From Rosa chinensis (taxonomy: Eukaryota > Streptophyta > Magnoliopsida > Rosales > Rosaceae), in assembly GCF_002994745.2 (NCBI RefSeq), contig NC_037090.1, positions 21,898,001 to 21,962,000 of the forward strand: a stretch of DNA of 64,000 nt, given 5' to 3'. Position 1 is the stretch's first letter. Each line of letters starts with the position of its first letter. A program made the translations under genes and the position numbers. Below are positions 32,937 through 44,288 of the stretch, piece after piece. Under the pieces are notes generated by a model, which worked only from the letters and a program-made list of their open reading frames with translations, was not told where the DNA came from and did no database searches.

Positions 32937-34731
32937 AATGTCATGCCCTTCGGTTTGAAGAACGCCGGTGCAACTTATCAGCGGTTGATGAATGCCATGT
33001 TCGCTGAGCATCTCGGAAAAATCATAGAGGTATACGTAGACGAAATGTTGGTCAAAAGCATCAAGGCTAGCGGATACGTGGCAAACCTCAGAATCATATT
33101 CGCCATTCTACTGGCTTATGATATGCGTCTCAACCCAGAAAAATGTTTCTTTGGCATCACCGCAAGCAAATTTCTGGGCTACATCGTTAGTGAACTGGGT
33201 ATAGAAGCCAACCCTGACAAGGTACAGGCCATCCTTAACCTGAGGGCTCCTGAATGGAAGGTGCACGTTCAAAGCCTACAAGGAAAACTGACCGCCCTTT
33301 CTTGGTTTATATCCAGACTCACCGACAAATGCCTCATATTTTTTAAGCTGTTGAAAAGGACCCACAAGAAAGTAATCGACTGGACCCCAGATTGTGAGGC
33401 GACATTCTAGGGCTTGAAAGAATACTTGGCGGCAGTTCCACTTCTCTCCATTCCTATTCAGGGTGAAATACTGTACATATATCTCGTGGTATCACCAACA
33501 GCGGTAAGCTGCGCCATTGTATGTCGAGAGAACCACGAGGAGCTTCCAGTCTTCTATACCGACAGAGGCAAGAATGGGGCAGAGACAAGGTATCCCCCAC
33601 TGGAGCAACTCGCTCCCGCACTCATTGTCTCCGCCAGTACTTCCAGGCCACACAATTCATGTCCTAACCAATCAACCGTTGAAGTAGGTAATGCAAAACC
33701 CTGAACATTCTGGCCGCCTCAGCAAGTGGGCCATCGAGCTCAGCGAGTTCGACATTGACTACAAGCCAAGGACTGCCATAAAAGGCCAGGCAGTAGAAGA
33801 TTTCATTGCTGAGCTCACAGAGCAGTAGGATGAACCTAATTCAAGGGCAGAGGCCAACACAGAAATAATAACCGCTGAGGAACCAGCCCCCCAGCAACAG
33901 TCAGACTGGAACCTCCACGTAGATGGCTCCGCTTGCACCAAAGCTTGCGGTGCCGGAGTCATCTTGACAGGACCAGGAGGGTTAAACGTGGAATAAGCGC
34001 TAAAGTTCAATTTCAAAGCCTCAAACAACATAGCGGAGTATGAAGCGCTCATTGTCGGCTTACTCCTCCCTATTGATTCAGGGGCTGACGGTGTCAATAT
34101 ATTCAGCGACTCCCAGGTCAACGACAGCTTTCAGGCCAAGGACCAACAGCTGGAGGCATACCTGGGATACGTCAAGACACTCCTAAAAAATTCAAATTTC
34201 ACACCATCACTCAGATCCCTAGGGAAAAGAACGCCAAGGCTAACTCACTGGCAAGATTGGCAACCGCCCAACTACACCAAAGTCCCGCGGACACAAGGGT
34301 CTTGACATGCCAAGCATCACCAAAACCCTGGCGGAGATTTTCAACATTGAGGTCAATCCCAGCTGGATGGATGAAATCATTGAGCACAAGCGCAATGGCA
34401 AACTGCCAGCGGATAAGGTCGATGCGCGGCAACTCAAGCGGACGGCAGTCCGCTACAACATCGAGAATGGCGAGCTTTACCGCCAAGGATTCACCCATCC
34501 CAACCTTCGGTGTCTGACCCCAGAAGAGGGGAAGGTTGTCCTTGCCATGATACACACTGGGGAATGCGGAAACCACTTCGGTGCCAAATCTCTGGCCAAT
34601 CGCACAATATGACAAGGCTACTTTTGGCCCACACTCAGCAACGACACCAGGAAAGTCTCCAGGTCCTGCCACAAGTGTCAACAATATGCCGACCTTCCCC
34701 ATGCCCCGGTGGAACCCTCGTCCATCATCCT
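32937..34731 (+). pseudogene. Tat copy B: RT C-terminal half, RNase H, integrase zinc finger
   Basis: It starts abruptly at the VMPFGLKNAGATYQRLMN block of reverse transcriptase, with the N-terminal half absent. The catalytic box is YVDEM instead of YxDD (second Asp is Glu). RNase H is recognisable by WNLHVDGSACTKACGAGVIL and NNIAEYEALIVGLL, and the integrase zinc finger by GECGNHFGAK and CHKCQQ. There are in-frame stops at about 33410, 33825, 33994 and 34610, plus frameshifts (for example 33625 and 34165-34300). A hAT-like element interrupts integrase at 34732. Together these enzymes would copy the RNA and insert the DNA; this copy cannot. Confidence 0.9.
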
Positions 34732-35711
34732 TAGGGCTGGCCGTGGTACGGTTACCGGATTTTTTGGCGTCAGCCGAAAACCTACCGAAAGTCATCGGTT
34801 TCACCAAATGTGTTGCCGTAACCGTGCTGGAGCTTTCGGTTACCGGAAGTTCGATTTACATATTTCAATGGTTGGTTTTGGCCGGTATTTAAAAAGTCCG
34901 ATCTTCAGAATTTGGAGGACTGCAGAGATAAAATCTGGCGATAATCTGGCTCTTATGAAATCTACCTCAGATTTGTAACCCAAGTGAAGGAGTTGAGGAT
35001 TATAGTATGAGGAGGAAGAAGAAACAGAAAGAAGGAAGAGTACAGAGTTGAGGTGTAAGAAGCTGAGAGTGAGAGAAGAACAACAACCCTTATAATTCCA
35101 GATCTAGAATTCAGTTGGAGATCCGATTTTTGATTCATATCTAGAGGTGAAAGAAGAAGTGGAAGGATGAATAAGAAAAATGATGAGAAAATGGAGGAAG
35201 AAGAACAAGAATCTAGGAAGAACAAAAGTTAGAAATGAAGAGAGAGAGAGAGAGATAGCAGAAAGTAAGAAAACAGAAGAGGAAGAGAAACTGAGAAAGA
35301 ATGAAGAAGAGAGAGAGAGAGTTGTCTCGAAGTAGAAGACTCGAAAGAGTTTTTAATTTTCATGATTTTTGATTCAAGTATATTTTTTTAGTTTTTGCGC
35401 AATTGACAACAAGCAAGCTTGTGGCCTAGTGGTAAGTGGCTCAAGTTTGTAGCGAGATTGGCAAGGGTTCGATCCTTGGCAGACGCAAGAGGGGTAGTAT
35501 TTTTGGGAATTAAATCCAGAAATTTCTATCTCGGCTGGTTCGGTAACACCTAACCTATGCAATTGGTTGTACCACTATTGAGCCGAAAACATTGCTCCGG
35601 TACAGTACTTCCGTACCGACTCTTCGGGTACCGGATTTGTAGGCGCCGACACCACCGGTTCGGCCGGTTTTCGGTTGGTTCTAGTAGGTATGGTAATTTG
35701 AGCCAGCCCTA
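34732..35711. mobile_element. hAT-like non-autonomous element, 980 bp, in integrase
   Basis: The ends TAGGGCTGGC and (reverse complement of the right end) TAGGGCTGGC are inverted repeats. The flanks ATCATCCT (34724-34731) and ATCATCAT (35712-35719) are an 8-bp duplication with one mismatch. Excision restores the integrase text seen in copy C (ATCATCATTGGCCC). Both subterminal regions are rich in GGTACGG/ACCGG motifs. A SINE-like piece lies inside. Confidence 0.8.
35405..35560 (+). mobile_element. tRNA-derived SINE fragment
   Basis: It contains an RNA polymerase III A box (TGGCCTAGTGG at 35422) and B box (GGTTCGATCC at 35466), in a tRNA-like stretch from CTTGTGGCCTAG to GGCAGACGC. It does not fold as a full tRNA with CCA-matching acceptor stem as far as I can see, so I call it a SINE head, nested in the hAT-like element. 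The 3' limit is uncertain. Confidence 0.6.
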
Positions 35712-36547
35712 ATCATCATTGGCCCATGGATCCACTCCACGTGGGGCCTTGACCTACTTGGCAAATTCCCAACCGCAAAAGGCCAATTCAAATACATCAT
35801 TGTAGCCATCGACTACAACAGTAAATGGATAGAGGCGGAACCGTTGACGGCAATAACTACCACCAAGGTAACTCACTTCCTCTGGAAGAACATCTATTGC
35901 CGCTACGATGTCCCCCACACAATCATCACAGATAACGGCACATAGTTCAACGACAAGGAACTCATATCTTTCACCGCCAACCTGGGCACCAAGATGAGCT
36001 TTACATCTATCGCCCACCCCCAAACTAATGGCCAGGTCGAAGCAGCAAACAAGATCATTAAGAAGCTGCTAAAAAAGAAACTCGACGACGCCAAGGGTTT
36101 ATGGGCGGAAAACTCCTGAAAGTTCTGTGGGCCATCCGGACTACCCCATTCTGTATGATGTTCAGAACTGAGACCGTCCTACCAATTGAGGTCACCCAAC
36201 CAACCGCTAAGGTCAAGGGCTACTGCTCGGAGACCAACGGCAAAGGCATCAACCTCGACAAGGACCACCTCGAGGAAAAACGCCGCAAGGCCCATCTGCA
36301 TAACTTGCAAAACAAACAATGGATATCACGTTTTTATAATGCCAGGGTCAAAGCCCGGAACCTCCAACTGGGGGAGTGGGTAATGAAGGAGGTCATTCCG
36401 CCACCAATGGCACTCCGCCCAACTTGGGAAGGACCATACAAAATTGTGGAAGTCGTTAGCCCCGACACCTTCTACTTAGGGGACAAGGATGGCGTCACGA
36501 CGACCCACCCTTGGAATACCGAACTCCTTCGGTACTATTACAAATAG
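35712..36547 (+). pseudogene. Tat copy B integrase, catalytic core and C-terminus
   Basis: It resumes the frame after the hAT-like element: WGLDLLGKFPTAKGQF (first Asp), VDVP-type YCRYDVPHTIITDNGT (second Asp, then a stop in place of Gln) and AHPQTNGQVEAANKIIKKLL (catalytic Glu). All three acidic residues are present, but stops at about 35946 and 36118 and a deletion near 36120 break it. The C-terminal part ends TTHPWNTELLRYYYK at 36547. There is no chromodomain, as expected for the Tat branch. Confidence 0.9.
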
Positions 36548-37258
36548 TCATACCGCTACCCAGGAGCATCTTGACTTAGCTAAATTTTTGTTCAATATTT
36601 AGCTAAGGGAAGCTACCCAATGGGTACAACCCCTCTTTTGTAAACGCTGATCTATCAGCTAATCAATGAAACGAGGAATTATTCAAACCATTGTCGCCAA
36701 GTCCAAGCACAAGAACTAACTCGCAACGCCAACAATATTCGGCGGACCACGTCTGCTACAACGTGCACTTGGAACAATTTTAATTCCTTTAATGTTTCGT
36801 TGATTGACAAAAACTTAAGATAGAACTCTAGCGGTACAAACACATTCATAGCAATAACATTTACAAAAGATTGCAAGGACAATACTTCATATATATATTT
36901 AGAGTCGGGACTCCCCGCCCAAAGAAGACATTGTCAGGGGGGGGGGAAGCTTGGGCAGTTCTCAGGGATTGTTGCTAGCAGTGTCAGTATTCTCACCCTC
37001 AACAGGCAATGTAGCCAAGCTACTGGTTTGATCGGACCCTCAAGCGGTGGGACTCGGAGTCTCCATAGTACCATCCTCTAGCATATGGCCCGCCAGGAAG
37101 TTCTCTCGAGAAGCTTCGGACTGAGTGGGCATGGGAGTCCACTAAGAGTCATCCGCCGGGCCATGATCACTTTCTCAGCTACCAAAGCAAGCCCCACCCC
37201 TTTGAACAGTGGCAGACCCTCTTGCTGGCACTGGCGGCTGCTTCAACGTACTCATAGG
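36548..37258. other. Shared 3' region between gag-pol (+) and aORF (-), copy B
   Basis: Noncoding and strongly conserved with 55030-55500 in copy C. It holds TTAGCTAAATTTTTGTTCAA-type sequence, GTTGATCTATCAGC..AATCAATGAAA and a G-run (about 36937-36948). The two genes converge here, so it probably carries both 3' ends. Confidence 0.6.
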
Positions 37259-39614
37259 CTACGACTCCTTGACCCAATCAATGGCGCCCTTCTGCTTCAA
37301 CAGTTCTAGTTTGGCGGCAGCACCAGCCTTTGCCGCCCCCATCATAGCTTGCTTGTATGCCGCGGACTGGTTGAACGACTCCACCGCGACAGCCTCTGAG
37401 CGGCTCCTCTCAGCCTCCAGCCGAGCGATTGTACCCTCCAACTTCTTCAGCTCAGCGCCCTTGGCGGCAGACTCCCGCTGAAGGACCTCAACCTTTTTTT
37501 CCTTCACCGCCAACTGATCATTCAGCAGAGAGATGTCCTGCTCCACCTGGGATATCTGGTCGTTCCGCTCAAAATCCCACTCAATGACCACTATCAGTTT
37601 GCTGCGGGCATCCAGGGCATCACACTCTGCCTTGGTCAGCCGTCGATCGACCCAAGGCTGGCTCGACGCTGCAAGGAAGAGCTCGTGTAACCCGACAGAC
37701 AAATGCCCAAACGCCGAACTGTAAGCCGATTGTTGGACGGTGGTCGGACGAACAGTCCCATCCAATTCGCCAAAACCTAGCCGCTCGCAGAGGTGGAAGA
37801 GAAACTCCCTCTCTGAGTCGTTTAGAAATTCGGCATAAGCAGCAAATGAGTCCAGCCCGCTAGGCGGCACTTCCCCTGCCACGGCCACAGTCACCTCCGG
37901 AGCATCTTTTCTTGCCTTCTTCTGCTGGCTGGCCCCGATGGTCACGACATCGTCCGCTTCCTCCTCTGCCTCATCGTCGTTTTGACGACGCTTCCTTTGC
38001 AAGCCCAACCGTGTGGCACCAGAGGCAACAGACCTTGGCGGCGCCTATGGCTCCAGGCCGGCTATGGTCACGGCTAGCTGCGGCACCGCCTTCTCCTTCT
38101 GAGGCTCTCGCCGCTGGGTGGCAACTTTCTCGGTCCTGGAAAGAGCCACAGTAGCTTGACTCCCGCCGACAGCCCCTTGTTCGTCGCCGCCTCCAATCGG
38201 CCTTTCCGCTTAGCTAGAGGGAGGGCGGTGTGAGTGGTGGGGCATGGGCAGGACCACCGGAATTTTTGAGGGAATCACTGCCAGACTCTGCGAATTGACG
38301 GTGGTCTGCTGCGCGGCTAAGCCGGGGGCTTACATGCCCTCCAAGAAGTCATCCAACTCCGCTCGCTCCATCAATTTTTCAAACGCCTCCCTACTAGCAT
38401 TATTTCCCGGCGGTGAATCTAAAAATAATAGCACTAGTTAGCATGAAGCACAAAAAGAAAGCGAACGACTTTGGCGGGAAATGCTTACCAACGGCACGAG
38501 TCAGTCTTAGATCGACCAATAACTCCCAACCGGTGAGCAGGCGAAGATTGAGCAGGTTACGGTTCCGCCAGTAGCCCTTTATCCTCGCCACACGGAACGC
38601 TCCTCATGTGTCAAAGTGAAACGAAGACCCACTGCACATAAAAACAAAGCAATGATTAGGAAAAGGCAAAAGCACAGACATATCATTTAGCAAATTACCG
38701 CCAAGCACGGTCAGTGGCGACTACCAACAACCTCGGATTGGTTGGAACTCTGACTGAATCCTATACGTCGGAGCCTCGTCATTCTCTGGGGGGTCATATT
38801 CCCACCCCGAGGTCGCCACGCAAAAGGTCGCCCGCCAGGGAGACATCGAATCTTTCAGATTCTCTATCAACTTGGGTGCCCCCTGTCGGTGAGTGAGGTT
38901 CACCTGTCCACTACACCCTTGCCGCCTCACATAGACAAGTTCGTAGAAGTGTAGCACCTCGGCCACTGTCGGCCCTTCGCACCCAGATAGACACCAAAGC
39001 GAATTCAGCGCTAGCAGCAGCCGCCACATATTAGGACAAATTTGCCCGAAGGCTAGGTCAAACTCGCATACCAGGATCTGAAGGTTGGGGAGCAGCGGAA
39101 AGGTGACCACTTGGCTGAATATGGCCTTATGAACGGCAGCATACCCCGCCGGCAAAATGGAGGCTCTCTCATCAGCATTCGGCGGTCGCAGCTTTACCAC
39201 CCCAAGAATCTGAAACACCCGCTTAACTCAGGTCACCACGGCTACAGTCATCGGCCCGCCCGCCTCGTCCACTGGGGTACTATCACGAAGAGCCCAGGCT
39301 GACTCAAATTCCACGCTAGTCTCCTCCCCGCCAGCGGAACCACTAGCGGCACTATAGCTCGCTAGCCTCTCCTCACGCCTTTTGCCGGTGGCACCGTCCT
39401 CCCTCGCCCTAGAGCTCTCTAGACGCCCGGCACGACCCATGGCAACGTCCGCAGGTATGGTCTGTAGCGGTTCGATATCTAGTGGATCGGACAGTGAGGT
39501 TCTTGCAGGGGCAGACAGACGCAACGAGTCAATAAACACCCTATCCTCCACTCTCAGCGACACGTCAGACCCGAAATCCTTACTGCTCAAGATCTCTATG
39601 ACGCTAGTCATCAT
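37259..39614 (-). pseudogene. Tat antisense gene (aORF), copy B: Transposase_28-like plus coiled coil
   Basis: It reads from 39611 (MTSVIEILSSKDFGSDVSL) down. The first exon has a serine/alanine-rich N-terminus, a TGA stop at about 39227 where copy C has coding (VNGVKRV), then the conserved domain: VVKLRPPNADERASILPAGY, FAFGQICPNMW-type FDLAFGQICPNMWRLLLALN and YVRRQGCSGQVNL. This matches the putative gypsy-type transposon (Transposase_28) family. A short second exon (about 38636-38490: KGYWRNRNLLNLRLLTGWEL, with a 1-bp loss relative to copy C) and a third (from about 38420) follow, separated by introns of about 80-100 bp. 38008-37259 gives an acidic NDDEAEEEADD stretch, FLFHLCERLGFGELDGTV and a long coiled coil (DISLLNDQLAVKEKKVEVLQ). 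Its function is unknown; additional antisense genes of this kind are known in Tat elements. Confidence 0.75.
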
Positions 39615-39970
39615 AAACCCTAAAATCCAGGATAGTTAGTTTAACATCGATCTAAGCTATCCCCCTGTCAACTTTCATCCAAGAACATCAGCAACCACTA
39701 AACCCAGAAAACACCAAAACAAGAACATGGCACATATCAAAACCCAGATTCGACCATCCAGCAACCCCAAAAATCCCAACCCTCTGTCAAACACCCACAC
39801 ACATACCTAAAATTCACTCTAGACACTCAAAACACGGAAGAACGATAGAAATCACCCCAAAGTACCAAAAAACAGAAAGTGATAGAAAGCAATAAAATGG
39901 GGATGAGGTTCAGATCATCAACCTGAAGTCGCAGAACCCTTGTTGTGTTTGAAGGTGATGCTCTTCCCAA
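39615..39970 (-). other. aORF 5' intron and leader of copy B, truncated
   Basis: It is collinear with 59221-60440 of copy C minus the inserted hAT-like element. It ends inside the leader exon (CTTGTTGTGTTTGAAGGTGATGCTC) at about 39970, where gag of copy C begins. Promoter, tandem array and 3' LTR of copy B are missing. Confidence 0.65.
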
Positions 39971-42292
39971 TGACCAGCATATGCAAAGATGCTAAAGATG
40001 TCAAATTACAACGGCTTGATCGACCCTTTCATTCACATGGACACCTTCAAAAAAGTCACTAACAACAAGGGATTTGATGACGCCACCCTCTGCCATTTGT
40101 TTAGCGAAACATTGGATAGTGAGGCGATGAGTTGGTTCTTTGAGTGCCCACCAGGATCCATCGACTCATTCCAGGCACTATCAAATGCTTTCCTCTCTCG
40201 GTTCATCCTCCTGGCCGCCGGACATCACAACACAAGTTAGTTGTTCAACGTCAAACAGGCCGCCGAGGAAGCGTTGAAGGCATTTGTCACCAGGTGGAGG
40301 GCGGCAGCATCTCAGTGCCGCGATCTTGACAAAACAATGGCGCTGGCAGCCTTCAAGCAAGGACTCCTCAAGGGGCCATTTCTCTACCACCTCAATTACA
40401 ATCACCCAAATTCCACGTATGACCACGTCATGGGCGAGGCAGTCATCTATGCACAGGCAGAATTTATCACATATGGAGAAACCTCACCATCGCTGCCAAC
40501 ACAGGCAAAACCCGCTCAGCCCTCCTCCAGCCAACAGGAAACCGCTAATAAAACCTCTGTTACACCGCCAACTGATAAGAAGAGAGAGCGGCAATCGGGC
40601 AACTACCAAAGCAAGCTGCAGAAGGACCAACATTACAACAAGGGCAACTGCTCATCCCATGGGGATAACCGTAACAAACCGACAGAGTCCTCTCAGCGGT
40701 ACGCAGTGTTTACGGTCCTCACAGCCTCATATAAGGAGATATACGACCAGTGCAAGGACCAGATTCCGCCACCACCACCAAGAAAATACCCAAGGGTGGG
40801 GAAACCCAAGAACACCGGCAAGTGGTCCAAATACTATGAGGACAGCGGTCACAACACCAACAACTGCAATGCTCTCAAAACAGCTATTGAGACTCTATAC
40901 TATGATGGTAAGATGGAACAATTCAAGGTGCATTAACCGCCACCCGTGGTCGCCAACATCGAACCCCTGCGCCAAATCAACACCATCGACGGCGGTGCTC
41001 CAATCACCAACATGTCTCACAGGGAAAAAAATGCTATGCACGCGCTAACCACCCTAAAGAAGTATGCAACATCCGCTACGAGAGATCCACTAAGCTCCCG
41101 AGGTCCGGTTGGGAACCCATCACCTTCTCGGAGGAGGAGGAGTGCGGAGTACGTCTGCCCCACGATGATCCATTCTTGATCGATGCCGTACTCAACAAGT
41201 GGTCAGTGGGAAGAGTCCTTGTTGACAGCAGATCCGCTGTCAATGTCATCTTCAATGGTTGCTACAACCAACTCTAGCGGAACAGAAAACTACTCCAGGA
41301 TCATGAGACGCTGCTCAGATGACATCACGCAACCGCTAGGTTCTGACTACATGTGACTAGTTATCGGCTCTAGTCCAAGCACAGCGGAGATACACACGTA
41401 GTTCATCGTCATCGACTGCTTCAGTTCCTACATGCTCAAGTGCATCATCGGCCCGCCGGCACTCAACAAGCTCAAGTGCATCATAGCCAGCTACATGCTT
41501 CTCATGAAGTTCCTCACACCCAACGGGACAGGATGTGTGAAAGGAAGTCAGCAGCTGGCATGAGAGTGCTACTCAATGACTGTGGCGCGGTCGACGCGAG
41601 ATCCTAACGGTGGGAAACAGGGGACCGTCTGAAAGTATTTTCGAGGATCCTAGGGATGACAAGGAGAAATATGTCAAAAAGGAGCCTGTCAACCCATAAA
41701 CATCCTTGAAGGTTATCAGCATCTCCGAGGAACACCCTGAGCAGACAGTCTGCATCGGCGCTCAACTAGGCCCAAAGATAGCGATTGAACTCACGCAGTT
41801 TCTACGTGACAACACCACCGTCTTTGCATGGTCCTACACTGATATGTCGGGCATCTCCTCTGAGATTATCACACACAAGTTGAGCATAAAACCGTTCTTC
41901 TATCCTGTCAAGCAGCGGCGAAGGGACTTCGATGAAGAGAGATATCGTGCAATAGGGGAAGAGGTCGCCAAACTTCAAAACATTGGATTCATCCGCCAAG
42001 TTAATTACCCTCAGTGGATTTCCAACTTGGTCATTGTCAAGAAGCCCAGCGGAAAGTGGCGGATGTGTGTCGACTTCAAGGGTCTTAACAAGGCATGCCT
42101 AAAGGATAGCTTCCCGCTTCCCCGCATTAATCAACTGGTCGATGCAACCGCTGGACACGAACTGCTCAGCATGATGGAAGCCTTCTCTAGCTATAATCAG
42201 ATCAAGATGCACCCCCGCGACCAAGAATGCACCACCTTCACTACTGACAAGGGCCTATACTGCTACAATGTCAGCCTTTCGGTTTGAAGAAC
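39971..42292 (+). pseudogene. Tat copy C: gag (5' truncated), protease, RT N-terminal half
   Basis: It begins at ACCAGCATATGCAAAG, equal to position about 20301 of copy A, so LTR and the first 0.8 kb of gag are missing. The gag core (IDPFIHMDTFKKVTNNKGFD) is nearly intact with a TAG at 40238. In the knuckle region the second Cys is Ser (KWSKYYEDSGHNTNNC). The protease motif is VLVDSRSAVNVIF: the DSG glycine is Arg, which should abolish activity. RT begins after a linker: 41706-42287 holds VNYPQWISNLVIVKKPSGKW, RMCVDFKGLNKACLKDSFPL and HPRDQECTTFTTDKGLYCYN. A solo LTR interrupts at 42293 within the PFGLKN motif. Stops are at 40936, 41276 and 41358. Confidence 0.9.
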
Positions 42293-44288
42293 TGATCGGA
42301 GTAATATTTTCTATGTTTTTATTATCATTTTCTCTACATTTTACTTAGTTATTCTCTTAACAATATCATTTCTAACTTAATTTTGTGTTTTTAGGTACAT
42401 TTGAGCTCCAAACGCAAAAATGAGCTAAGAAGAGCTAGAAATGATGGAAATGAAGGCAAGGAGGAAATGTGGCACAGAAATGACAAAGAAATGGAGAAAT
42501 GAAGCTTTCCTAGTCCTATTAGGAAAACGAATTCCAGTTGAAGTAGGAATCCTAATGCAACTAGGAGTGTGCTCGGAAAAATGATGTTCGAAAATGAGAA
42601 ATGAAAGAGTCCTAGTTGGACTAGGAAACCTGATGCCACTAGGAGTTCTGGTGAAGCTAGAAGATGCTGTGTCTTGAAGATGACTCAAGATGGTTGAAGA
42701 ATGTTCTAGAATAATGAAGGAATTTCGGCAATGCATTATATGGATTTCGAATTGGCCCTTTTTGGGAGAGTTGGCCCGAAGTTTGAAGCATGTGACTTGC
42801 ACATGAGTCTCCAGAACCTTCCTTGACGTCTTGAGGTATTCTTGGCCCATTCTACATGCTTTTTGCAGTGATATATAAAAGAAATATTCAAGAATTTTCG
42901 GCAAAAGATATTATGGGATATTATTGGATTTTCTTGGGATTTTATGAGAGAAAATAGAGGAATAAGAATTGATTTATGACTCTACATACAAGGAGGCCAA
43001 AATTGAGTCTAAGTACATGGAAGAATTCGGCAAAGCAAGGAGGTGACTTGTTCTCTACTTCTGATGCAATTTTCTTATTGGTTGAATGATGTCACAAGAA
43101 GATTTCGACCTAGATTCTCAAGTCCTTGCCGTTCACTATATTAAGGGAGTTTGTGAAGACATTCTACACACCACAAAATTCAGAATTAAATTACACAAAC
43201 ACTCCCCTTTCTCTTCCAAGTTTAGGCAACTTCAAGAAATCCAAAGTTCAAGGCCGTGAGCATCCATTCATCCATTCAAGCATCCTTGCCGTAGCTCTCA
43301 TCCATTCCATCACCTTTTGAAGCTTCTTGCGTCCTTGAAAATCAAAAAGTGTAACCATGAACACCATAAATTGTTTTCGGTTTTGTATAAGAATGCTATT
43401 TCGGGTTTTATTAAATTTCAATTTTGGTTTTCTTTCTTGGATTGATAATTTGCGATTTCTATGGTGGCTCAAAGATTGGATTTAGTTATGTGATTTTCGA
43501 ATAATATGAAGCATGTTTTAGGTTTTCAAAAAGATAAATTGCGATTTCAATGTGTTCTTGCATGATTGTTAATTTCGAACTTCAATCCCATCTTTTGTGT
43601 GTTAATTGATCTTTGGATGCATACTTAGGTTGATGAACATGTAATTGAATCCATATTAAGGTGCTAGCGTTCTAGGCTTTAATAAATTCGGTGGAAAAAC
43701 CTAAAATTACTTAGGTAAATTAACAATGAGTCTTGCATGCTTGATTAGCGTTCTAACTTGTGTTATTGACTTGAATTGATCAAACTTTCATGATTCTTAA
43801 TGCGTTATGAATGTTGTTGTTAGTGATTAGCTACCACTAGTGATTGCATGATTAATAGGGTTAACTATGGTGCGTTCATCTAGTTAATTTAACTAAGAGA
43901 AGTAAAAAGAACTTTGTATGCGTTCATCTTTGTTCTTGATTGATTCTATGCTTAAACATATTTTGATTTGTGATTTGATGTTTGAACCCTTGCCAACGTG
44001 TTAGTAGTAGTTAATTACATATTATTTTCGTTCCATTCATATAATTTCTATTTGATTCTTGGTTTTGATGTGTCACATGTATATAAATACTTAGTTGTTA
44101 GATAAAATAAATCCTAAACCACTCTTGTTATTTTTCTTGAATAATGTATATAAATATTGTTTTATTTGTTTTACTAACGTTTTATTTTTCAGGAATTAAT
44201 TAGGCCCTAATCTCCGTTGAGAACAATCCCTACTTATTCTTACTACATTGATAGGGTTTTAAATTGATACACTAATTTGTGTACGTCA
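42293..44288 (+). repeat. Solo LTR, 1996 bp, with 5-bp target duplication AGAAC
   Basis: It starts TGATCGGAGTAATATTTTC and ends TTGTGTACGTCA. AGAAC is present at 42288-42292 and 44289-44293, and removing the insert plus one copy restores the RT text. A TATA-like TATATTAAGGGAG at about 43137 supports plus orientation. It is AT-rich with no internal domain; small frames inside are not genes. Confidence 0.85.

Noticed and set aside
35420..35490. Possible tRNA gene
   Set aside because: Pol III boxes are present but no full cloverleaf with a matching acceptor stem was evident; it sits in a transposon and fits a SINE head better.
37085..38441. Plus-strand frames opposite the aORF
   Set aside because: They are shadows of the GC-rich antisense coding exons; the minus-strand frames carry the conserved domain shared by both copies.
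42391..43500. Frames of 60-159 codons in the solo LTR
   Set aside because: They are short, AT-rich, antisense or sense in an LTR defined by exact ends and target duplication.
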